The notes under the pieces: generated by a model | Seen by the model: only the letters and a program-made list of their open reading frames with translations | Database searches by the model: none | Told to the model about the DNA's origin: nothing | From: Candidatus Saccharibacteria bacterium UBA3304 | GTDB lineage: Bacteria; Patescibacteriota; Saccharimonadia; Saccharimonadales; Saccharimonadaceae | NCBI GenBank assembly: GCA_002361425.1 | Contig: DESW01000005.1 | Location: 1 to 14,078, forward strand | Direction of reading: 5' to 3' | DNA length: 14,078 nt | Shown: in pieces, positions 7,390 to 13,115 of the stretch | Layout: each line of letters begins with the position of its first letter | How positions within the stretch are numbered: position 1 is the stretch's first letter | Program-made: the position numbers and the translations under genes

Positions 7390-7391
7390 AG

Positions 7392-8546
7392 ATGAAGATT
7401 CTCATCACGACTGATACTTATATTTACCAAACAAGCGGTGCTACTAATTCTATAGTCGCACTCAAAAATGAACTAAGAAAACTAGGACACGACGCCAGAG
7501 TGCTCTCACTCTCCCCAAATAATAAATCCTTCGAAAAAGACGACGATTATTTTATCGCTTCTTCACCGGCGCTAATTTATCCCGGTGCAAGAATTAGTCT
7601 TAGAACACACAACAGAGTAATTAAGGACATCATTAGCTGGAAGCCAGACATCATCCATCTTCAATCAGAATTCTCCAGCCGCATTTTAGCGAATAAGATC
7701 ATTCGCACTCTAAAAATTCCTTTCATTTATACCTGTCACGCACTATACGAAGACTACACGCAGTATTTTTGCCCAAGCAAAAAACTCGGTAGAGTCGTCA
7801 TTAAGTACGCAAGCAATAAATATTACAATTCCTCTAATGCTCTCGTCGTTCCATCGAAAAAACTAGAAAAAGTCGAGAAAGACTATGGCATTAAATGTCC
7901 AATCGAAGTCATTCCGACCGGCATCGATTTAGCGAAATACCAAAGAAAGCTTACCGCAAAAGGTAAAAAACAAATTCTTTCAGAACTAAAATTGCCCGAC
8001 ACAAATAAATGCCTAGTCGCCGTTAGTCGACTAGCTAAAGAAAAGAATATCGATGAATTATTAGATTATTTACCAAACCTATTGTCTCGCGATGACAAGA
8101 TAAAACTAATTATTGTTGGTGACGGTCCATATCGCAAGAAACTGGAAAATAAAGTAGCAAAAATGAGACTACAAAAGAGTGTAGTCTTCACGGGCATGAT
8201 TCCATCTGACCAAGTATACAAATATTATCAGCTCGGCATATTCGTTTGCGCCTCTACGAGCGAAACTCAGGGCCTTACTTATGTCGAAGCACTAGCATCG
8301 GGCGTGCCAATGGTATGCAGAGAAGATGCGTGCCTAGAAGGCGTTATAACTGATAATGAAAATGGTTTCATATATCGAAATGAAGAAGATTTTTCAGATA
8401 GCATCATCAAAATCATTAATAATCCTACGCTAGCCAAAGAAATGGGCAAAAAATCATTCGAAAAGTCCACCGCTTTCAGTAAAGAAGAATTCGGTAAAAG
8501 AATAGAGAAGCTATATCGAAAAGTCCTACCAACGTACTATAATTAA
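7392..8546 (+). CDS. GT4 glycosyltransferase, resembling diacylglycerol glucosyltransferases
   Basis: A GT-B fold, family GT4-type retaining glycosyltransferase of 384 residues. I chose ATG 7392 (MKILITTDTY) over the in-frame ATG at 7368 because GT4 proteins begin at this beta strand and the earlier start overlaps the ATPase gene. The acceptor domain has TCHALYEDYTQYF at 114-126, close to the H-x3-ED motif region of the Acholeplasma monoglucosyldiacylglycerol synthase group. The donor domain has the SRLAKEKN block (Arg213, Lys218), VGDGPYRKKLE, and the E-x7-E pair Glu291/Glu299 in SETQGLTYVEA. These suggest transfer of a hexose from a nucleotide sugar to a membrane lipid at the cytoplasmic face. 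An exact lipid acceptor is not proven. Arg codon use is AGA-rich (10 of 17), unlike the ATPase before it. Confidence 0.88.
   Translation: MKILITTDTYIYQTSGATNSIVALKNELRKLGHDARVLSLSPNNKSFEKDDDYFIASSPALIYPGARISLRTHNRVIKDIISWKPDIIHLQSEFSSRILANKIIRTLKIPFIYTCHALYEDYTQYFCPSKKLGRVVIKYASNKYYNSSNALVVPSKKLEKVEKDYGIKCPIEVIPTGIDLAKYQRKLTAKGKKQILSELKLPDTNKCLVAVSRLAKEKNIDELLDYLPNLLSRDDKIKLIIVGDGPYRKKLENKVAKMRLQKSVVFTGMIPSDQVYKYYQLGIFVCASTSETQGLTYVEALASGVPMVCREDACLEGVITDNENGFIYRNEEDFSDSIIKIINNPTLAKEMGKKSFEKSTAFSKEEFGKRIEKLYRKVLPTYYN
8538..8543 (+). promoter_or_regulatory. Possible -10 box before the acyl-metabolism operon
   Basis: A consensus TATAAT lies 11 bases before the ATG at 8555 and would give a leader of about four or five bases. 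It overlaps the last codons and stop of the glycosyltransferase gene and lacks a TG extension, so it may be coincidence. The 13-mer TATAATTAAGATA also occurs at the DUF3048 promoter (3539-3551). Confidence 0.35.
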
Positions 8547-8554
8547 GATAGTTT

Positions 8555-9556
8555 ATGAAGAAAAAACTGCGAAAAGTTCTAATTACTGGTGCCTATGGTT
8601 TTCTAGGCAAATACGTCATTGAAGAATTTCTCGAGAATGGTTATGTCGTTGTTGCTTTCGGCAGAAACAAAAAGAAAATGCAGGCGCTCAAAAAGCAGTA
8701 CCCAAAAATCGAGCTAGCCTACGGCGATCTCTGCAAAAAAGAGGATTGTATAAATAGCATTAAGGGCGTTGACGTAGTAGCACATCTCGGCGCACTATCA
8801 ACCGTCTGGGGTAAACGTTCCGATTTCATTGAAACTAACGTAGAAGGCACCAGAAACGTCTTTGAGGCTTGCCGTCATAACAAAATCGCAAAGGTAGTCC
8901 ATATTTCCTCACCAAGCATCTACGCGGGCAAATCTGACCGCCTAGGCATCAAAGAAGATGACTATGACGACAAGAATAAACTGAATTATTATATTGAAAG
9001 CAAAATCCTTGCAGAAAAAATGATTACTGCGGATTTTGGCGACATTGACTGGACAATTCTTCGCCCACGCGGCCTATTTGGTATCGGAGATACTAGCATC
9101 GTTCCTCGCCTAATCCAAGCAAACAAAAAGATCGGCTTACCACTTTTTGGAGGTGGCAAGAACTTCGTCGATATGACCTGTGTAGAAAATGTTGCCTATG
9201 CAATAAGGCTTGCGGCCGAAAGTAAGAAATCTAAGCACAACATCTACAACATCACCAATGATGAGCCGCAAGAATTCAAAGGTCTGCTCGAAGAGCTATT
9301 CGCAGCCTTAGGCGAAACCCCTAGATATCGCAATATTAATCTCAAAGTAGCGCTCGCAGGGGCGTCAGCCATAGAAAGAATCTACAAGATTTTCCATATC
9401 TATAAAGAACCGGCAATTACAAAATATACTATTTGTACGCTCGGATATAGCCAGACTCTGAATATTGATCGAGCAAAAAAGGATTTAGGCTACAAACCCA
9501 AAATAACGCTCAGCCAAGGAATTAAAAAATATGCAGCAGACCGTAAAAAGCGTTAA
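8555..9556 (+). CDS. Extended SDR, 3beta-HSD/OleD-like NAD(P)-dependent reductase
   Basis: The 333-residue protein is an extended short-chain dehydrogenase/reductase. The nucleotide-binding motif TGAYGFLG lies at 11-18. GDL (57-59) and HLGA (77-80) are the usual cofactor-contact segments. NVEGTRNVFEAC follows at 95-106. The catalytic set is Ser118/119 in HISSPSIY, Tyr146 and Lys150 (Y-x3-K), then LRPRGLFG. This arrangement resembles 3beta-hydroxysteroid dehydrogenase and OleD-type enzymes that act on beta-keto or beta-hydroxy acyl compounds, rather than sugar-nucleotide epimerases; that preference is inference from motif flavour and neighbours. It starts 8 bp after the glycosyltransferase stop, and its last 26 bp overlap the next gene, indicating co-transcription. 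Confidence 0.85.
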   Translation: MKKKLRKVLITGAYGFLGKYVIEEFLENGYVVVAFGRNKKKMQALKKQYPKIELAYGDLCKKEDCINSIKGVDVVAHLGALSTVWGKRSDFIETNVEGTRNVFEACRHNKIAKVVHISSPSIYAGKSDRLGIKEDDYDDKNKLNYYIESKILAEKMITADFGDIDWTILRPRGLFGIGDTSIVPRLIQANKKIGLPLFGGGKNFVDMTCVENVAYAIRLAAESKKSKHNIYNITNDEPQEFKGLLEELFAALGETPRYRNINLKVALAGASAIERIYKIFHIYKEPAITKYTICTLGYSQTLNIDRAKKDLGYKPKITLSQGIKKYAADRKKR

Positions 9557-10322
9557 TTATTTCGGCTGCGGCTATTGCGTCAATAATCTCTGCCGCGTCT
9601 TTAAAGGCATGCACGAAAAGCGTAAATTTCCAGCCGGAGTCTTTTTAATTGAACATAGCAAACATGGTCTCATTTTATTCGATACTGGATATTCGGAAAA
9701 AATCTGCAAAACAGGCATAATTGGCAGAATTTACAACCTCGCTAACCCAACAAAAGTCTCAGAACAAGATACTATAAAAAGCCAGCTTGAAAAACAGGGA
9801 ATCGAAACTGACAAAATTAAATACATCATCCTATCCCATCTGCATCCTGATCATATCGGCGGGCTACTCGATTTTCCGAAAGCTAAAATTGTCCTTTCAG
9901 CAAACGCCCTAGACGCTTATCGCCATAGATCATTGCGCCAACTAATTATGAAGCAATTCATTCCAAAAGATTTCGAAGAACGCGTCATCGAGATAACGAA
10001 AGAAAAGACGAATAAGACCGTTTTTGATAATCTTAAAGGTCATGACCTTTTTGACGACAAAAGCATTATTCTGGTTGAGCTAGAAGGTCACGCTCGCGGC
10101 CAATTATGCGCATTAATCAACCATAAAATCCTTCTTGCTGCCGATTCGTGCTGGGGCAACGATTTACTTGATATTTCCGACAAAATGAAATTTCCTGCCA
10201 ATCTCATTCAATACAATATGGACGACTACCGCAAATCTCTAGAAATCCTCAAACAGTTCAGAAAAGACGGAATAAAACTAATGTTCAGTCATGACACGTA
10301 TAATAGAAAGAAGGTTCTATGA
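9531..10322 (+). CDS. Metallo-beta-lactamase-fold hydrolase with complete dinuclear metal site
   Basis: The 263-residue protein carries all expected metal ligands. HLHPDH gives His103, His105, Asp107 and His108; His187 is in GHARGQ; the bridging Asp205 is in AADS; His254 is in FSHD. FDTG at 50-53 begins the fold's second strand pair. Length and the HLHPDHIGG version resemble the AHL-lactonase-like branch, but MBL-fold proteins also include thioesterase- and glyoxalase-type enzymes. In this operon, hydrolysis of an acyl thioester or lactone is the most economical guess. The chosen ATG overlaps the SDR gene by 26 bp; no later start would keep the N-terminal YFGCGYCVNN segment. A weak AAGGA lies about ten bases upstream. 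The stop overlaps the next start as ATGA. Confidence 0.87.
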   Translation: MQQTVKSVNYFGCGYCVNNLCRVFKGMHEKRKFPAGVFLIEHSKHGLILFDTGYSEKICKTGIIGRIYNLANPTKVSEQDTIKSQLEKQGIETDKIKYIILSHLHPDHIGGLLDFPKAKIVLSANALDAYRHRSLRQLIMKQFIPKDFEERVIEITKEKTNKTVFDNLKGHDLFDDKSIILVELEGHARGQLCALINHKILLAADSCWGNDLLDISDKMKFPANLIQYNMDDYRKSLEILKQFRKDGIKLMFSHDTYNRKKVL

Positions 10323-11596
10323 ATAAGGCATTAATTTTACAGACATTTATGCGCGCCAGGTATTTTCATGGCTTCAAAAATCGTAAAAAACTAGAAAGCT
10401 ACCAGCAGAAACAACTAGCCAAGCAGCTCTCTTATATGACAAAAAAATCGCCATACTTCAGACAGTATGAGGGGAGGCCACTCGAAGATTTTCCATACAT
10501 GGACAAAAAAATCATGATGGATAACTTCGACAACATGAATACTGCCGGCATCCATAAGGAAGACGCTTTACAATTAGCTATCAATAGCGAAAAAAGCCGC
10601 GATTTTTCAGATAAACTTCACGGCTATTCAGTTGGTTTATCATCTGGTACGAGCGGGCACCGTGGCGTATTTGTGCTCAGTGACAACGAGATCGCAACAT
10701 GGGTTGGCGGCATGATGGCAAAAATGCTTCCAAAAGGAAAAGTATTCGGAACAAAAGTAGCATTCTTCCTACGTGCAGATAATAACCTATATGAGTCATC
10801 CAATAGCAAAGCCCTACAATTCGAATTCTTCGACATCCTCAAACCAATGAATGAAAATATTGAGAAGCTTCAACAATTCCAGCCTACTATCCTCGTCGCA
10901 CCACCTTCCGTATTGTTACTATTAGCCGATGCCGTAAACGGCAAAAAACTATCCATCGATCCTACAAGAATCATCTCCGTCGCAGAGGTCTTAACTGAGT
11001 CTGACGAAAAATATTTCAAAAAAGTATTTAAGCAAAAAATCATTTATCAAGTTTATCAGTGCACCGAGGGTTTTCTTGCATACACCTGCGAACATGGCTC
11101 ACTTCATTTGAATGAAGATGTAGTTTACGTCGAAAAAGAATATCTAGACAACAAACGTTTTATGCCAATCATTACAGATTTCGTTAGGAAGACTCAACCA
11201 ATCATTCGCTACCGCCTAAATGATATTCTCGTCGAAGAAAAGAAGCCGTGTAAATGCGGAACCTCCATGCTCCGACTAAAGAAAATCGAAGGTCGCATGG
11301 ATGACATCTTTGAGCTAGAAGGCATGAATGGCGACGTAGTCAGCGTATTTCCAGATTTCATATCAAGAGTAGTTTTGTACGTCCCGAACATTAAAAACTA
11401 TAGGGTAGTACAGGAATCACCGCAAAAAGTAGTATTTTATCTCGACAATATTAGCGCCAAAAATAAAAAACTCATCAAAAAAGAATTTAGCGCCTTAGCA
11501 AAGAAAATGAACTTCAGAATGCCAGATGTGTCGTTTGAAAAATATCAACCAGATTTTAGTCGTAAAATGAAACGCGTGGAGAGAATCAAAAAATGA
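10319..11596 (+). CDS. PaaK/F390-synthetase-like adenylate-forming enzyme
   Basis: The 425-residue ANL-superfamily member is of the phenylacetate-CoA ligase/F390-synthetase-related type; I recall a small family annotated as a putative adenylate-forming enzyme that fits. The phosphate loop is SSGTSG (108-113). The A5-like block is YQCTE (246-250). RYRLND (297-302) holds the ribose-binding Asp302. A Cys-x-Cys-Gly pair (311-314) and IEGRMDDIF (323-331) are typical of PaaK-type proteins. The C-terminal domain ends SRKMKRVERIKK, with a plausible catalytic lysine. It probably activates a carboxylic acid as acyl-AMP and passes it to CoA or to the ACP encoded two genes later; the transfer partner is inferred. 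It overlaps the genes on both sides by 4 bp (ATGA), which suggests translational coupling. Confidence 0.87.
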   Translation: MNKALILQTFMRARYFHGFKNRKKLESYQQKQLAKQLSYMTKKSPYFRQYEGRPLEDFPYMDKKIMMDNFDNMNTAGIHKEDALQLAINSEKSRDFSDKLHGYSVGLSSGTSGHRGVFVLSDNEIATWVGGMMAKMLPKGKVFGTKVAFFLRADNNLYESSNSKALQFEFFDILKPMNENIEKLQQFQPTILVAPPSVLLLLADAVNGKKLSIDPTRIISVAEVLTESDEKYFKKVFKQKIIYQVYQCTEGFLAYTCEHGSLHLNEDVVYVEKEYLDNKRFMPIITDFVRKTQPIIRYRLNDILVEEKKPCKCGTSMLRLKKIEGRMDDIFELEGMNGDVVSVFPDFISRVVLYVPNIKNYRVVQESPQKVVFYLDNISAKNKKLIKKEFSALAKKMNFRMPDVSFEKYQPDFSRKMKRVERIKK

Positions 11597-12522
11597 GAAA
11601 TTGTAAAATAGCAGGATACGGATACTATTTACCTGATAATACCGTCTCTTTCGGCGACCAAACACGCTATAGGGCAACAAATGAAACGCAGCTATTTATG
11701 GCAAGCGAAGCCGCTAAAAACGCAATCGCGAATGCTGACCTAAATACAAACGATATAGATCTAATCATCTCTGCATCGGCTGTCGGCATACAGCCTATTC
11801 CATGCACCGCAGCCCTCATTCACGAGCAAATAATGAATGGCAGCAACATTCCGGCTATGGATATTAACACGACCTGCACGAGCTTCATAACCGCACTAGA
11901 CACCGCGTCCTATTTTATTTCATCCGGCACATATAAAAGAATCCTTATAGTTTCCAGCGAACTCGCTAGCCCAGGACTTCCGCAAGATAAAAAAGAAATC
12001 TACGAGCTCTTTTCGGACGGAGCAGCCGCAATCGTTCTTGCCGAAGCAGATAACGCGTCCCAGGGCGTCATCGCCTCAAAACAGCGCACCTGGTCAGAAA
12101 GCACGCATTCAACCGAGATCGTTGGCGGCCTAACTGGACTTAACGCCACAAAACTTACCAACAAGAATCGCCACAAGTACTTTTTCAAGATGGAAGGCTT
12201 AGATATTCTACGTGCCTGCACACGTAAACTGCCACAGATGTTTGAAGACTTCAAAAAAGAAAATAACATCACTATCAAAGATGTCGATTTAGTCATCCCA
12301 CACCAAGCCAGCAAGGCTTTGCCGCTTATCATGGAAAAACTTGGCATCCCGACCGAGAAATATGTTAATCTCGTAAAAGATTACGGTAACCAGGTGTCAG
12401 TTTCTGTGCCATTTATGCTCTGCAAAATGCTCGAAGAAAAGCGCATCCGTGCTGGCGATAAAATATTGCTATGTGGCACTGCGGCAGGCTTAACGTCAAA
12501 TATATTATTAATGGAGGCATAA
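11593..12522 (+). CDS. KASIII-type 3-oxoacyl-ACP synthase (FabH-like)
   Basis: A thiolase-superfamily condensing enzyme of 309 residues (E. coli FabH has 317). The catalytic triad is visible: Cys95 in DINTTCTSF, His237 in VIPHQAS and Asn266 in DYGNQVSVSVP. The FSDGAAAIVLAE segment (140-151) and the C-terminal GDKILLCGTAAGLTSN are family hallmarks. Two departures stand out. The N-terminal region lacks about 14 residues around the FabH W-x-x-x-R-T-G-I segment, which helps bind CoA in FabH. The Asn motif reads GNQVSVSVP instead of the usual GNTSAASIP. The protein would condense an acyl primer with malonyl-ACP, or two acyl chains, or transfer an acyl group. It is directly followed by the ACP gene, 1 bp after its stop. 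Confidence 0.9.
   Translation: MRNCKIAGYGYYLPDNTVSFGDQTRYRATNETQLFMASEAAKNAIANADLNTNDIDLIISASAVGIQPIPCTAALIHEQIMNGSNIPAMDINTTCTSFITALDTASYFISSGTYKRILIVSSELASPGLPQDKKEIYELFSDGAAAIVLAEADNASQGVIASKQRTWSESTHSTEIVGGLTGLNATKLTNKNRHKYFFKMEGLDILRACTRKLPQMFEDFKKENNITIKDVDLVIPHQASKALPLIMEKLGIPTEKYVNLVKDYGNQVSVSVPFMLCKMLEEKRIRAGDKILLCGTAAGLTSNILLMEA
12513..12517 (+). promoter_or_regulatory. Shine-Dalgarno site of the ACP gene
   Basis: GGAGG inside the last codons of the KASIII gene lies six bases before the ACP ATG at 12524, an ideal spacing. It is the clearest SD in the operon and suits a highly expressed carrier protein. Confidence 0.85.
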
Positions 12523-12523
12523 A

Positions 12524-12763
12524 ATGTTAGAAGAATTTAAGCAATTTTTAGATGAAGAATTGGGTATCGACGAAGAAATATCATTAGACACGAATCTACG
12601 CGACGACCTAATGATAGATAGCCTAGCTACCACGCAACTAGTTCTTTCTCTTGAAGAGAAATATGATATCGAGATTGAGCAGGACGAACTCGTAAACCTG
12701 AAGACCGTTAAAGACTGTATTGATTTGCTAAAGAAAAAGGGTATAAAGAGTGCCGATAAATAA
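12524..12763 (+). CDS. Acyl carrier protein
   Basis: The 79-residue acidic protein has the four-helix ACP pattern. The phosphopantetheine attachment motif is DSL at 32-34, with Ser33 as the modified residue, followed by a helix-II sequence (ATTQLVLSLEEKYDIEI) typical of ACPs. The usual ACP is 75-80 residues. It needs a 4'-phosphopantetheinyl transferase, which is not in this window. It would hold acyl intermediates for the KASIII enzyme before it and receive acyl groups from the adenylate-forming enzyme or malonyl groups made with the BCCP/biotin carboxylase after it. Its final 14 bp overlap the next gene. Confidence 0.93.
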   Translation: MLEEFKQFLDEELGIDEEISLDTNLRDDLMIDSLATTQLVLSLEEKYDIEIEQDELVNLKTVKDCIDLLKKKGIKSADK

Positions 12764-13115
12764 GCTCAAAAAAATACTGGCGGAGTTCGAGAAAACGGAC
12801 GCCGAAGAGCTTGAATATGAAGATGGCGATTTAAGAATCTGCATCAAAAAAGGGAAGACTCATACACAAAGCACAAAGCCAGACGACGCAAGCGATTATA
12901 TTTTGTCGCCGCTAATCGGCAATTATTATAATCCCGCACAGCCAATCAAAGAGGGCCAGAGAGTCAACGAAGGCCAGGTATTATGCATCATCGAGAGCAT
13001 GAAAATCATGAATAAAATCTGCGCTCCAGCAGACATGATTATTAAGAAAATCAACTTCCGCGACGGCGATGCAGTCGAATGCAAATCCAAACTTTTCGAG
13101 GTTGATTATCTATGA
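12750..13115 (+). CDS. accB: Biotin carboxyl carrier protein of acetyl/acyl-CoA carboxylase
   Basis: The 121-residue protein starts at GTG 12750, inside the ACP gene. An N-terminal helical part (about 1-35: NKLKKILAEFEKT... then EYEDGDLRICIKKG) matches the BCCP N-terminal region. A short linker of only about 15 residues follows, then the biotinyl domain (about 50-121). The biotin site is ESMKIMN with Lys85, a variant of the common EAMKMMN. It is shorter than the ~156 residues of E. coli BCCP because the Ala/Pro-rich linker is nearly absent. It carries carboxyl-biotin from biotin carboxylase (the next gene, 4-bp overlap) to a carboxyltransferase, not in this window. It needs a biotin protein ligase in trans. 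Confidence 0.9.
   Translation: MPINKLKKILAEFEKTDAEELEYEDGDLRICIKKGKTHTQSTKPDDASDYILSPLIGNYYNPAQPIKEGQRVNEGQVLCIIESMKIMNKICAPADMIIKKINFRDGDAVECKSKLFEVDYL

Noticed and set aside
7368..7391. Earlier in-frame start for the glycosyltransferase
   Set aside because: It would add eight residues overlapping the ATPase C-terminus. GT4 proteins begin at the beta strand encoded from 7392.
10035..10050. Perfect 16-bp palindrome AAAGGTCATGACCTTT followed by a T run
   Set aside because: It lies mid-gene in the MBL coding sequence with only a 6-bp AT-rich stem if folded with a tetraloop, and no conserved role is apparent. A weak terminator or operator here would cut the operon and is unlikely.
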